Shown here one piece after another: positions 53,588 through 63,053 of a stretch of 64,000 nt of DNA (position 1 is the first letter of the stretch; each line of letters starts with the position of its first letter). The DNA is from Alphaproteobacteria bacterium (GTDB lineage Bacteria > Pseudomonadota > Alphaproteobacteria > Caulobacterales > Caulobacteraceae), in assembly GCA_025359785.1 (NCBI GenBank), contig JANYET010000005.1, positions 53,433-117,432 of the forward strand, given 5' to 3'. The position numbers were made by a program, and so were the translations under genes. The notes beneath the pieces are model-generated. The model was not told the origin of the DNA, did not search any database, and worked only from the letters and a program-made list of their open reading frames with translations.

Positions 53588-54394
53588 CTAGGCACCCGGA
53601 CAGTTGAAGGGAGGTTGCGCCCCCGCGGCCAGCGCCCGTTTGGCCAGCGCGGGGTTGTTGGTCAGCGTCGCGGTCAGTTCGCCTGCCTTGAGTTGCTTCA
53701 GGCCCGCCTTCTGCTCGTCGTCGTAGGGGGTCTTATCGACGATATCGGCCCATCGGTAAGCCCCGTCCGCTGTGGTCGCGCAGGCGACCGCCAGGTTCAC
53801 GATCCGAAGCTCCTTGGCCGCGCGCACGCGGTGCGCCTGCTCGGCCGCGTCGATATCGGCGGTCGTCATGCTCTTGGTGACGGAAGCCAGGGTCTGATTT
53901 TCGGCCACGGTCTTGACGGCATCTGCCTGCGCCTTCGTCCCCTCGGCGCTATCCACTTTCAGGGACGTCACCAAGGCGGGGTTCGCCGTGATATTCACCG
54001 CCGCGGCGCCGGTGGCGAAGAACTGGGCTATGCCCGCCCCGGCATCCACCTCCGTCGTCTTGCCGACGCCGTTGAATTTTGCCCCGATGCTCGCGAACAC
54101 CGAATAGGCGTCCTTCCGCGTCGACTTGCCGGTGTCGGAATTGTCGGACTGATAGAGGCCCGTCGCGCTGTCGAACGTGCCGTTGGCCAGGGGCGCCGGA
54201 ACCTGGCGCAGCGGCATCCAGACGCCTTCGGCGCGTTTGTACCCGATGGTGATGTGGGGCGATCCGCCCTCTGTCGCCGCGGACGAAACGTCGAGCCCAA
54301 CGGTGGTGTTGGTGCCGAAGATCAGGGTGTTGTTATCCGTCGCGCAGCCACCCAGGGCCAGGGCGCCTAGGGCGGCGATTGCAGTGCGGCGCAT
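53588..54394 (-). CDS. Hypothetical lipoprotein
   Basis: This 268-residue protein has a lipoprotein signal (LGALALGGCATDN, lipobox LGGC). The body includes FGTNTTVGLDVSSAATEG and HITIGYKRAEGVWMPL, which look like beta strands of a repeat or barrel-like fold. A more helical C-terminal half has pairs of Lys/Ala helices. I do not recognise a characterised family. It sits between a second small lipoprotein and a 64-residue protein in one minus-strand unit. Confidence 0.65.
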   Translation of the reverse strand: MRRTAIAALGALALGGCATDNNTLIFGTNTTVGLDVSSAATEGGSPHITIGYKRAEGVWMPLRQVPAPLANGTFDSATGLYQSDNSDTGKSTRKDAYSVFASIGAKFNGVGKTTEVDAGAGIAQFFATGAAAVNITANPALVTSLKVDSAEGTKAQADAVKTVAENQTLASVTKSMTTADIDAAEQAHRVRAAKELRIVNLAVACATTADGAYRWADIVDKTPYDDEQKAGLKQLKAGELTATLTNNPALAKRALAAGAQPPFNCPGA

Positions 54395-54744
54395 GCGTGA
54401 TTTCCCTCTTCGATGATGCCAGACTCTTGAACACGCTTAAGCACGGCTTCCGACGGCACGAGGATCACCAGCCGGCAGTCGGCCGGCGCTTCCAGCCGAT
54501 GACTGCGGCGAAAGCCCAGGCCGACACTCTCAACGCCAGGTCCCTCCGACCTGGTCACGACCCAGGCGCCCACGGTCAGCGTGCGCTGATCGCGGACGGC
54601 CGGGGTGCTGGAGGCCGCCTCCATCCTGGTCAGCGGAACCAGTTCGGCCGACCTGCCATCGACGATCTGCAAAGCACACCCGTCGCAGAGGCAAGCCGCC
54701 GCGACCACCGTCAATGCGCGCAAAGCGTGTGTTTCTATTGTCAC
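54367..54744 (-). CDS. Small hypothetical lipoprotein
   Basis: This 125-residue protein has a hydrophobic N-terminus ending LCDGCALQ, a probable lipobox. The mature part contains TLTVGAWVVTRSEGPGVESV and CRLVILVPSEAVLKR. GTG 54744 is chosen because it places the signal sequence at the N-terminus; an ATG at 54846 adds basic residues. It overlaps the next lipoprotein gene by 28 bases. Function unknown. Confidence 0.55.
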   Translation of the reverse strand: MTIETHALRALTVVAAACLCDGCALQIVDGRSAELVPLTRMEAASSTPAVRDQRTLTVGAWVVTRSEGPGVESVGLGFRRSHRLEAPADCRLVILVPSEAVLKRVQESGIIEEGNHACAALQSPP

Positions 54745-54865
54745 CCAATCTGAGGATGCGCCATGGCGCCGCTTGGCGTCAATCCTCAATCGACCGGCGC
54801 CGGTCTGCCAAGTCCAAGGCCGCTTGAGGGTCTGGCGACCGCACATGACAGCGAAGTAATTTGAC

Positions 54866-54896
54866 GCACGATACCTAGATACGCAGGGTATCGTGC
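54866..54896. promoter_or_regulatory. Palindromic operator abutting the PadR start codon
   Basis: GCACGATACC (54866-54875) and GGTATCGTGC (54887-54896) are perfect 10-bp inverted arms with an 11-base centre. The right arm ends exactly at the ATG (54897). A TTGACG element overlaps the left edge at 54861. The location suggests autoregulation by the PadR protein, blocking both transcription and translation start. The divergent lipoprotein gene could share it. Confidence 0.8.
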
Positions 54897-55271
54897 ATGA
54901 ACCCCAACCGAAACGAATTGCCCGACGACCTGGGCAAGTGGGAGGTCCAGGTCCGCAAGGGCGGGCTGGGTCTCGCGGTGCTCGCGATCCTTTGGCCCGA
55001 GAAGCTCTACGGCCTGGAGATTCTGCGACGGCTCGACAGCCAGGCCGGCATGTCGATCCCGGAAGGCACCATCTACCCGCTGCTCAGCCGCTTGAAGGCC
55101 CAGGGTCTGGTGGAGTCCGAGTGGGTGGAGGCCGGGGCCGGCCACCCGCGCAAATACTACCGTCTGACCGAACCCGGCCGCCGACGCGTGCGCGAAATGG
55201 CGCTGAGCTGGCGCGCCTTCGCCCAGGGGCTGGAGCGTCTGCTCGCCCCCTTGGAAGGAGACCCCGCATGA
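54897..55271 (+). CDS. PadR-family transcriptional regulator
   Basis: This 124-residue winged-helix regulator has the PadR signature VLAILWPEKLYGLEILRRLD and IPEGTIYPLLSRLKAQGLVES. HPRKYYRLTEPGRRRV follows, then a short C-terminal helix. Its stop overlaps the next gene (ATGA). PadR plus a HAAS membrane protein is a recurrent pair. The palindrome directly upstream is the likely operator. Confidence 0.93.
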   Translation: MNPNRNELPDDLGKWEVQVRKGGLGLAVLAILWPEKLYGLEILRRLDSQAGMSIPEGTIYPLLSRLKAQGLVESEWVEAGAGHPRKYYRLTEPGRRRVREMALSWRAFAQGLERLLAPLEGDPA

Positions 55272-55870
55272 GCAACGACGCCGGAAAGGCGCATCTGGAG
55301 ACCTACCTCCATCAGGTTCGTCGCAACCTGGGCGGCCTGCCTGCGGCAGAGAGCGACGAGATCGTCGCCGAACTGCGCAGCCACGTACTGGACCGCGTTG
55401 AGGGCGCCCCCACCCCGCAGCGGGTCGAAGAGGCCATCGCCGCCCTCGGCAGCCCGCGCGAGGTGGCGCGGATCAATCTGACCGAACGGGTTGCCGTGGA
55501 GCTGGAGGCCGACCGCTCGCCGCTCACCGTGCTGCGCGGGGTCGCCCGGCTTGCTGGGCTCAGCCTCTATGGGATGTTCGCGGGCCTGGTGTCCTTCACC
55601 GGCTATGTCCTGGCGGCCGGCTTCCTGATCACCGCGATCTCGAAGCTGATCAGCCGCACCCGCGCCGGTCTTTGGCGTTGGCCGGACGACCACGGCGCCT
55701 ATCACTACGTCATGGGCGTCACCAACCATCCGCAGGGCCAGGAGTTGCTGGGCTGGTGGGTCGTGCCGATCGGCCTTGGGCTTGCCGTCTTGCTGGGCTG
55801 GCTGACCTGGCGGTTCGGGATTTTCAGCGTGCGCCACATGCGGCGCACCGCTCAGCGCGGGCGCGCCTGA
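55268..55870 (+). CDS. HAAS (DUF1700) domain membrane protein
   Basis: This 200-residue protein has an N-terminal HAAS domain (LHQVRRNLGGLPAAESDEIV and VEEAIAALGSPREVA). Two or three membrane helices follow (about 100-190). HAAS proteins are usually encoded with PadR regulators and are thought to pass membrane or envelope signals. It is coupled to the PadR gene by an ATGA overlap. Its 3' end overlaps the convergent RHH gene by 19 bases. Confidence 0.85.
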   Translation: MSNDAGKAHLETYLHQVRRNLGGLPAAESDEIVAELRSHVLDRVEGAPTPQRVEEAIAALGSPREVARINLTERVAVELEADRSPLTVLRGVARLAGLSLYGMFAGLVSFTGYVLAAGFLITAISKLISRTRAGLWRWPDDHGAYHYVMGVTNHPQGQELLGWWVVPIGLGLAVLLGWLTWRFGIFSVRHMRRTAQRGRA

Positions 55871-56070
55871 ACCGAGACCAGCGCCGCCACGCGGCAGGCC
55901 GAGGCGAGGGGGCGTCCCGACCGCGCGTCGTCGATCCGGCCGATCAGGGCGGCGAGGCTCAAGGCCTCGGCCTGCGCCATCGCCTCCAGCACCGCCCAGA
56001 ACTCCGGCTCCAGCGCGATGGAGGTCGCGTGGCCGGACAGCTGCACCGAGCGTTTTCTTAAGGTCGCCAT
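55852..56070 (-). CDS. Ribbon-helix-helix domain protein (RHH_4 type)
   Basis: This 72-residue protein has TLRKRSVQLSGHATSIALEP and EFWAVLEAMAQAEALSLAAL, matching a family often annotated ribbon-helix-helix. ATG 56070 is the likely start; an upstream ATG at 56106 adds 12 residues without homology. It is divergent from the Coq4-like gene, and the two tandem operators between them may be targets of this or a TetR-type protein. Confidence 0.8.
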   Translation of the reverse strand: MATLRKRSVQLSGHATSIALEPEFWAVLEAMAQAEALSLAALIGRIDDARSGRPLASACRVAALVSVQARPR

Positions 56071-56121
56071 GCCAGGATCATGCGGCTGTTCCGGGGGCCG
56101 AAGCAAACGGCGGCGATAAAG

Positions 56122-56170
56122 TTGACGCAGGCGTCATCTTTTCACTTGCGTTAAGTTGACGGCGGCGTCA
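56122..56170. promoter_or_regulatory. Two tandem palindromic operators upstream of the Coq4-like gene
   Basis: TGACG-CAGG-CGTCA (56123-56136) and TGACG-GCGG-CGTCA (56157-56170) are 14-bp palindromes, each inside AGTTGACG-N4-CGTCATCTTT. Starts are 34 bases apart, about three helical turns. TTGACG in each could double as a -35 element. The pattern fits a TetR-family or RHH operator. They precede the gene at 56201. Confidence 0.8.
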
Positions 56171-56200
56171 TCTTTGATCTCGACAGCGAATGAGGCTCCC

Positions 56201-56959
56201 ATGTCCATGGTCGATACCGCACCGGCGCCCGCTTTCCGCGCGATGTCCACGAAGCTCGACTGGCCGAACGCCCTTCGTTCGCTGCGCCGCTTGCTGAACG
56301 ACAAGGACGACACCACCGCGGTGTTCGAGATCATGCGCGCGCTGAACGGCTCGTCCACGGCCAAGGGTTACCTCAAACTCCTGGACACCCGGGACGGCGG
56401 CCGGATCGCCTACGCCCGACCGGAATTCGCCGAGCTGCTGATGGACGACGCGTGGCTCGACAGCCTGCCGGACGGCAGCGTCGGCGCCGCCTATCGCGGC
56501 TTCATCCGCGAAGAACAGCTTTCCGCCGAGGGTCTCGCCGAGATCAGCCGGGAGGGCTCGACTGACGTCGATGAACCGCACCCCTACGCCTGGATGGGCC
56601 GCCGCACCCGCGACGTGCACGACATCTGGCATATCCTGTCCGGCTATCACCGCGACGGCCTGGGCGAGGCCTGTCTGGTGGCCTTCTCCTACGCCCAGAC
56701 CCGGGGCCTCGGCTGGGCCCTGATCGGCCTCGGCGCGGCCAGCCGCGCGCGGAAGTCGAAAGAGCAGCCCTACGTCAAGGCGATCTGGCAGGGCTACCAG
56801 CGCGGCAAGGCCGCCAAGTGGCTGCTGGGCGAGGACTACGAACGCCTGATGGCCGAGCCCCTGGAGAGTGCGCGGCGGCGTCTCGGCATCACCCCCGCCA
56901 CGATCTACGACGCCATCCCGGCCGGCGCCCGCGACGAGTCCCTGCCGAAAGCGGCTTAG
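56201..56959 (+). CDS. Coq4 family protein
   Basis: This 252-residue protein has the COQ4 metal motif HDIWH followed 11 residues later by Glu (HDIWHILSGYHRDGLGE). COQ4 proteins assist ubiquinone biosynthesis, and a role in decarboxylation/hydroxylation of the C1 position has been proposed. ATG 56201 is taken as start; an earlier in-frame ATG at 56156 would place the start inside the second operator. The stop shares TTAG with the convergent DUF4169 gene. Confidence 0.87.
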   Translation: MSMVDTAPAPAFRAMSTKLDWPNALRSLRRLLNDKDDTTAVFEIMRALNGSSTAKGYLKLLDTRDGGRIAYARPEFAELLMDDAWLDSLPDGSVGAAYRGFIREEQLSAEGLAEISREGSTDVDEPHPYAWMGRRTRDVHDIWHILSGYHRDGLGEACLVAFSYAQTRGLGWALIGLGAASRARKSKEQPYVKAIWQGYQRGKAAKWLLGEDYERLMAEPLESARRRLGITPATIYDAIPAGARDESLPKAA

Positions 56960-57132
56960 TCCTCGCGCTTGGTCTGATCGAGTTTGCGCCGCGCTCGGGC
57001 GGCTTCCATCTCGGCGACGATCTTTTCCGTCTTTTTCAAACCGAACAGCGTGCGGTTCTGCGCGCCCTTCGCCTTGGCCTGCGCCTTGGCGCGGGCCTTG
57101 CGTTCCCGGTTGAGATTGATCGGTTCGACCAT
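56956..57132 (-). CDS. DUF4169 family small basic protein
   Basis: This 58-residue Lys/Arg/Ala-rich protein begins VEPINLNRERKARAKAQAKA and contains RTLFGLKKTEKI, the DUF4169 pattern. Alpha-helical, probably cytoplasmic and nucleic-acid-associated by charge alone. ATG 57132 matches the family start. Function unknown. Confidence 0.85.
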   Translation of the reverse strand: MVEPINLNRERKARAKAQAKAKGAQNRTLFGLKKTEKIVAEMEAARARRKLDQTKRED

Positions 57133-57188
57133 CGGCGAAACCTCCCGCGCTGTTCGGTGTTTCCCAAGCCTCAACCGCTTCAGGAGAC

Positions 57189-57431
57189 ATGACAATGATC
57201 CAACTATCCGAAATCCGTGAGCACATGGAAGTCGTGGGCTCTGACGGCAAGCACGTCGGCCGGGTCGACAAGGTGATGGGCGAGGAGATCGAGCTGACCA
57301 AGCTGGATATCGCCTCGGGCCTCAAGCACCACCTGATCCCGATCAGCTGGGTGGCGGTGGTCGACGAAGACACCCTGCGCCTCAACCTGACCAAGGACGC
57401 CGCCAAGGCCGCCTGGCGCACCAAGCACTAG
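57189..57431 (+). CDS. DUF2171 domain protein
   Basis: This 80-residue protein has the DUF2171 pattern IREHMEVVGSDGKHVGRVDK then HLIPISWVAVVDEDTLRLN, a PRC-barrel-like beta fold. It may bind a partner or act in stress responses, but the role is not established. It is divergent from the DUF4169 gene with 56 bases between starts. ATG 57195 is an alternative start. Confidence 0.88.
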   Translation: MTMIQLSEIREHMEVVGSDGKHVGRVDKVMGEEIELTKLDIASGLKHHLIPISWVAVVDEDTLRLNLTKDAAKAAWRTKH

Positions 57432-57463
57432 GAACCCCCAGCTCGCGCTGGCGAAACGCCAGG

Positions 57464-57493
57464 CCCCATGCCAACTTCGCCGTTGGCATGGGG
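57464..57493. terminator. Hairpin after the DUF2171 gene
   Basis: CCCCATGCCAAC (57464-57475) and GTTGGCATGGGG (57482-57493) are perfect 12-bp arms with a six-base loop. There is no T tract, so this is either a terminator needing help or a leader structure of the peptidase gene 36 bases downstream. Confidence 0.65.
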
Positions 57494-57528
57494 CGACGCG
57501 GTCGCTCCCGACATGACCCGGAGCGTCG

Positions 57529-58911
57529 GTGAAGCTTTCAGTCCTCTCGGCAGCGGCCTTCACGGCCGCTGTTTTTGCGATCGCGCCCACGGCTCCCAGC
57601 GCGGCGCGGCCGGTGGTCTGCGCCGAGTGCGTCAAGGCCAACATGGAACTTCTGGCAGGCGACGCCTTGCGCGGCCGGGGCTGCGGGACGGAGGACGAGC
57701 ATGCGGCCGCGCGCTACATCGCCGATGCGCTCAAGGCTTCGAAGATCGGCGCGGCGTTTCGACCGGACGTCTATCTGCAGCCGGTCGAACTGCTGACGCC
57801 GACGGCCGCCAGGCCCGCGACGCTGGAGATCGCCAGCGGGGCCACGTCGCTCTCGTTCATCCAGGGCCGCGACATCCTGGCGATGGAGCCGCCGGAGTCG
57901 CTGGCCGCCCCGATCGTGCGCGTGGCCGACGCCCACCCCGCGCCGGAGGCGGTCAAGGGCAAGGTGGTGATCTACGACAGCGCGGTCTTCGATCAGCCGG
58001 GCATCCAGGCGCTGCTGCGCGCCGGAGCCGCGGCGGTGATCAGCCCGGTCAGCGACCAGATCACCCAGCATTGGAGCGAGCTGGCCGCTCGGCCGCCGGG
58101 CCAGACCGAGGTCTCGGGTGTCCCCTCCGCCAGCCGGCCGGCGCGCGGCGCGATCATCTTCGCCAAGCCCGAGACCATGGCCGCGCTCCGGGCCGTCAGT
58201 GAGGGCGAGGCTCGCCTGGCCGCGCCGCGTGGCGAGCCGCGTCGGCGGACCACCTACAATGTCATGGGTGTGCTGCACGGCAAGGCGGCGGACGCCGACC
58301 GCCACGCATTGCTGCTGACCGCCCACTACGATCACCTGGGCGTGCGCAGCGGGGTTATCTTCCACGGCGCCAACGATGACGCCTCAGGGACGGCGGCGGT
58401 GCTGGAGTTCGCCCGCATCCTGGGCTCGGGCGCGCGGCACAGGCGCACCGTCTATTTCGGCCTGTTCGGTTGCGAGGAAGAGGGCGAACTGGGCGCGCAG
58501 TATGTCCAGGCCCACCTGCCGATGGCGATCGGCGACCTGATGGCCAATCTGGAATTCGAGATGATCGGCGTTGACGATGCCAAGCACCCCGGCGCGCTGA
58601 TGCTCACCGGCTGGGAGCGCACGACGCTGGGCCCGGCCCTGCAGGCCCACGGCGCCCGCGTCGGACCCGACGCCTACCCGGAGCAGCACTTCTTCCAGCG
58701 GTCGGACAACTACCAACTGGCCCTGCGCGGGGTGATCGCCCAGACGGTCAGCGCCGCTCCTCTGCCCGCGACCTATCACGCGCCCACCGACGACCTGGCG
58801 CATGTCGATCTCGCGTTCATGGACGCGGTGATCAGCTCGATGGTCGGGCCGGTGACCTGGCTGCTGGACTCGGATTTCCAGCCGGAGTGGCTGCCGGGTC
58901 AGAAGCCCTAA
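57529..58911 (+). CDS. M28 family zinc aminopeptidase with PA domain
   Basis: This 460-residue secreted peptidase has a signal peptide (VLSAAAFTAAVFAIAPTAPS) and a protease-associated domain (about 110-215). The M28 zinc motifs are TAHYDHLG, GANDDASGTAAVLEFAR, GCEEEGELGAQ and YHAPTDD. The start is GTG 57529, where the signal peptide begins. It likely trims peptides in the periplasm or outside. Its stop shares CTAA with the convergent DUF1801 gene. Confidence 0.9.
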   Translation: MKLSVLSAAAFTAAVFAIAPTAPSAARPVVCAECVKANMELLAGDALRGRGCGTEDEHAAARYIADALKASKIGAAFRPDVYLQPVELLTPTAARPATLEIASGATSLSFIQGRDILAMEPPESLAAPIVRVADAHPAPEAVKGKVVIYDSAVFDQPGIQALLRAGAAAVISPVSDQITQHWSELAARPPGQTEVSGVPSASRPARGAIIFAKPETMAALRAVSEGEARLAAPRGEPRRRTTYNVMGVLHGKAADADRHALLLTAHYDHLGVRSGVIFHGANDDASGTAAVLEFARILGSGARHRRTVYFGLFGCEEEGELGAQYVQAHLPMAIGDLMANLEFEMIGVDDAKHPGALMLTGWERTTLGPALQAHGARVGPDAYPEQHFFQRSDNYQLALRGVIAQTVSAAPLPATYHAPTDDLAHVDLAFMDAVISSMVGPVTWLLDSDFQPEWLPGQKP

Positions 58912-59339
58912 GCCGCGCCCGCCTTCGCCCGATGGTAGGTCAGCGCCATGGCGATGCAGTGACGCAGCGCGGCCTCCGGCGGCGGCGCCTTGGTGTCGAA
59001 CAGCAACGCGCGCTGGCCCTCGTACCGGAAGGCGTCCGGGTAGAGGTGGCGGTAGCTCTCCACGAGGCTCGTCTTGCAGTTGATGTAGAGGGCGTAGGCG
59101 TCCGCCTGGCCCTTCACCGCGTCGATGCGGATCGTCGTGCCGCTCTTCGACTGCTCGGTCAGGAAAGACGGCTGCTTCCAGCGCAAGGCCTCGGTGATCG
59201 GCCCAACGCCCGGCGTCGCCGCCGCGGTCTCCAGGATCAGCCCGCGAAGGTCGAGCAGGGCCGCCCGCACCGCCGGCTGATAGGCCGCGTAGGCGGCCTC
59301 AATCCCAGACTCCTGCGGAGGGTCCCGCGGCCCGGGCAT
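58908..59339 (-). CDS. DUF1801 domain protein
   Basis: This 143-residue protein has the DUF1801 (YdhG/YjdI-type) pattern: ALRWKQPSFLTEQSKSGTTI and KGQADAYALYINCKTSLVES. ATG 59339 starts 5 bases past the aminotransferase stop, indicating an operon with it. A function in iron or stress responses is suggested for relatives but not shown. Confidence 0.85.
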   Translation of the reverse strand: MPGPRDPPQESGIEAAYAAYQPAVRAALLDLRGLILETAAATPGVGPITEALRWKQPSFLTEQSKSGTTIRIDAVKGQADAYALYINCKTSLVESYRHLYPDAFRYEGQRALLFDTKAPPPEAALRHCIAMALTYHRAKAGAA

Positions 59340-59344
59340 CGCCG

Positions 59345-60592
<1,248 letters not shown>

Positions 60593-60733
60593 CTAAGCCG
60601 GCGCATGGGTGAACCCGACGCGGACGCTCGCCGCGCGCGGTTGCCGATATTGGGGCGATCAGATACCTAGCTTGGCGTGAAACACGGGCGCCTGCAGCAT
60701 GTTGACTAACGCCGCTGGCCGCCGCCGAGCAGG

Positions 60734-61633
60734 ATGCTTTCCGATCACCGCGAGACCCGAATGAGGGAAGGCCTCGTCAGCGTCATCGTCCCCCACTACG
60801 ACGACCTTGAACGTCTTGACATCTGCCTCGCGGCGCTGAAGGCGCAGCGGTTCGACGGCGACTTCGACATCGTGGTTGCCGATAACGCTTCCCCGCAGGG
60901 CGAAGCGGCTGTGGCGAAAGTTGTCGCTGGCCGGGCCCGGCTGGTCGTCGCTACCGACAAGGGCGCGGGGCCTGCGCGCAACGCCGCGGTCGCAGCCTCG
61001 GCGGGCGGCCTATTAGCTTTCACCGATTCCGACTGCGTGCCCGAGCCTGACTGGCTGGCGAGCGGTGTCGCGGCGCTCGAACGCGCTGACGTCATTGGCG
61101 GCTATCTCTACGTTTTCCCTAAAGATCCAGCAGCGGTCACCCTGGTAGAGGCCTTCGACATCGTCTTCGGGTTCGACAACGAGTTCTACGTCAATAAGAC
61201 TGGCTATTCGGTGACCGCTAGTTTGTTCTGTCCGCGCGCCGTCTTCGACGCGGTTGGAGGGTTCCGGGTAGGTGTCTCTGAGGACATGGAATGGGGCCAT
61301 CGCTCGCTAGCCGCCGGTTTCAGCATGGCCTACGAAGCCAAGGCGCGGGTCGCCCATCCGGCGCGGCGCACCTGGGAAGAGCTGCTGAAGAAGTGGCGAC
61401 GGCTGGACCTGGAAATGTATGGATTGGTGGGCAGCGGCCCGCTCGCCCAGTTGCGCTGGATCGTCCGGTCGCTGGTGTTCCCGCTATCGGCGGTCGCCCA
61501 TACGCCGAAGGTTTTGACCACCCCGCTGCTCCAGAATCCGTCACAGCGCGCCAAGGCCCTGGTGACGCTTTTCCGGCTCCGCTTCTGGCGCTGTGGCGAT
61601 TGTCTGAGGCTGGCACTATCCCGAGCAGCTTGA
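60734..61633 (+). CDS. Glycosyltransferase family 2 protein
   Basis: This 299-residue GT-A fold enzyme has VSVIVPHYDDLERLDICLAA at the N-terminus and the DxD-type motif TDSDCVPEPDW. GVSEDMEWGHRSLAAG carries the catalytic ED region. A C-terminal amphipathic or membrane-adjacent region follows. It transfers a sugar to an unknown lipid or polysaccharide acceptor. ATG 60734 is used; ATG 60761 is also possible. No neighbouring polysaccharide genes are seen. Confidence 0.88.
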   Translation: MLSDHRETRMREGLVSVIVPHYDDLERLDICLAALKAQRFDGDFDIVVADNASPQGEAAVAKVVAGRARLVVATDKGAGPARNAAVAASAGGLLAFTDSDCVPEPDWLASGVAALERADVIGGYLYVFPKDPAAVTLVEAFDIVFGFDNEFYVNKTGYSVTASLFCPRAVFDAVGGFRVGVSEDMEWGHRSLAAGFSMAYEAKARVAHPARRTWEELLKKWRRLDLEMYGLVGSGPLAQLRWIVRSLVFPLSAVAHTPKVLTTPLLQNPSQRAKALVTLFRLRFWRCGDCLRLALSRAA

Positions 61634-61666
61634 CCCTTGCCGGCTGATCAGCGACCTCAAGCGCCC

Positions 61667-62374
61667 ATGCGCCGCCTCTTCCAGGTCCTGTCGAACATGG
61701 ACGCGCAGGCGTGGCGGACGCTGCTGATCTCGTTCCTGCTGTTTGGCGGGGTCGGTGTGGTCTTTGTGTTCGGCGCGCCGCTGCTCGGCCTGAATGGTGA
61801 GCGGACCGTCCAGGAATGGATGCAAGCGGCGCCCGGGCCATGGTCGCTGCCGGTGGCGGTGCTGGCTTTCGCGGTCCTGGCCTTCGTGGGCGTGCCGCAG
61901 ATCATCCTGATCGCCGCGGCGGTCGTGGCCTTCGGACCGGTCACCGGCTGCCTGTACAGCTGGGTTGGGACCATGGTCTCCTCGCTGGTCGGCTTTTATC
62001 TAGGCCGGTTCGCGGGCGGCAAGGTGCTCGAGCGGTTCTCCGGCGAGGGCGTGGCGCGGTTCGTTTCTCTGATCGCGCGGAACGGCCTTTTCGCGAGCTT
62101 CATCGTGCGGCTGGTCCCCTCGGCGCCGTTCATCGTCGTCAATATGGCGGCGGGCGTCACACCGATGCGGGTGCTGGATTTCAGCTTGGGGACGGCCTTC
62201 GGGATCGTGCCCAAGATCGTGCTGACCGCCTTCGCCGGCAATTCGATCATGCGGGTCCTGAAGGGCGAGGTCGGCAAGGACGCCCTCTGGCTGGTGCTGA
62301 TCGCGGCGCTCTGGCTGGCGCTGGGCTGGATCGCGCGCGACTGGTTGCGCCGTCGGGACAAGGAGACGGGTTGA
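61667..62374 (+). CDS. TVP38/TMEM64 family (SNARE-associated, DedA-like) membrane protein
   Basis: This 235-residue protein has five or six membrane helices and the VTT-domain motifs GPVTGCLYSWVGTMVSSLVG and FYLGRFAGGKVLERF. LFASFIVRLVPSAPFIVVNM AAG completes the half-helix loop (F-RLVP-AP-N). Relatives are lipid scramblases or transporters. Its stop overlaps the following GST start (TGATG), so they form an operon. Confidence 0.9.
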   Translation: MRRLFQVLSNMDAQAWRTLLISFLLFGGVGVVFVFGAPLLGLNGERTVQEWMQAAPGPWSLPVAVLAFAVLAFVGVPQIILIAAAVVAFGPVTGCLYSWVGTMVSSLVGFYLGRFAGGKVLERFSGEGVARFVSLIARNGLFASFIVRLVPSAPFIVVNMAAGVTPMRVLDFSLGTAFGIVPKIVLTAFAGNSIMRVLKGEVGKDALWLVLIAALWLALGWIARDWLRRRDKETG

Positions 62375-62994
62375 TGCTGAAACTGTTCCACGCCTGGGGG
62401 TCCTGTTCGCTCGCCTCGCTGATCGCGCTGGAAGAGGCGGGCGCCGACTACGACCTGGCGGTCATGGACACCGCGGCCGGGGATCAGCGGCGGCCGGACT
62501 ATCTGGCGGTGAACCCCAAGGGCCGGGTTCCGGCGCTGGTCACCGACCGGGGCATCCTGACCGAAACGCCGGCGATCCTGGCCTTCATCGCCCAGAGCTA
62601 TCCGCAGGCCAACCTGGCGCCGCTCGGCGACCCCTTCGCCTTCGCGCGGGCCCAGGCGTTCAACAGCTACCTGTGCTCCACGGTCCACGTCGCTCACGCC
62701 CACAAACATCGCGGCCACCGCTGGACCGACGACCCGATGGCGCAGGCCGCCATGACCGCCGCCGTGCCGAAGAACGAAATCGCCTGTTTCCGGCTGATCG
62801 AGGCGGAGATGCTGCGAGGCCCCTGGGTGCTGGGCGAGGCCTATTCGGTCTGCGACGGCTATCTCTTCACGGTCGGCGGCTGGCTGGCTGGCGACGGCGT
62901 GGATATCGGCCAGTTCCCAAAGGTCGCGGCGCATGCCGAGCGCGTCGCCGCGCGGCCAGCGGTACGCAAGGTTCTTGCGCGGCGGGCGGCCTAG
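62374..62994 (+). CDS. Glutathione S-transferase family protein
   Basis: This 206-residue GST has an N-terminal thioredoxin fold (LFHAWGSCSLASLIALEEAG with an active-site Ser, NPKGRVPAL with cis-Pro, TETPAILAFIAQ). The helical C-terminal domain has GEAYSVCDGYLFTVGGWL. It starts inside the TVP38 gene stop. The substrate is unknown; sequence is distinct from the GST at 29318-29947. Confidence 0.92.
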   Translation: MLKLFHAWGSCSLASLIALEEAGADYDLAVMDTAAGDQRRPDYLAVNPKGRVPALVTDRGILTETPAILAFIAQSYPQANLAPLGDPFAFARAQAFNSYLCSTVHVAHAHKHRGHRWTDDPMAQAAMTAAVPKNEIACFRLIEAEMLRGPWVLGEAYSVCDGYLFTVGGWLAGDGVDIGQFPKVAAHAERVAARPAVRKVLARRAA

Positions 62995-63053
62995 GGTCGC
63001 AATCCGAGCAAGATGGTTGCGCCGATGGGGTCATTTCGGTAGAGGATTACGTC

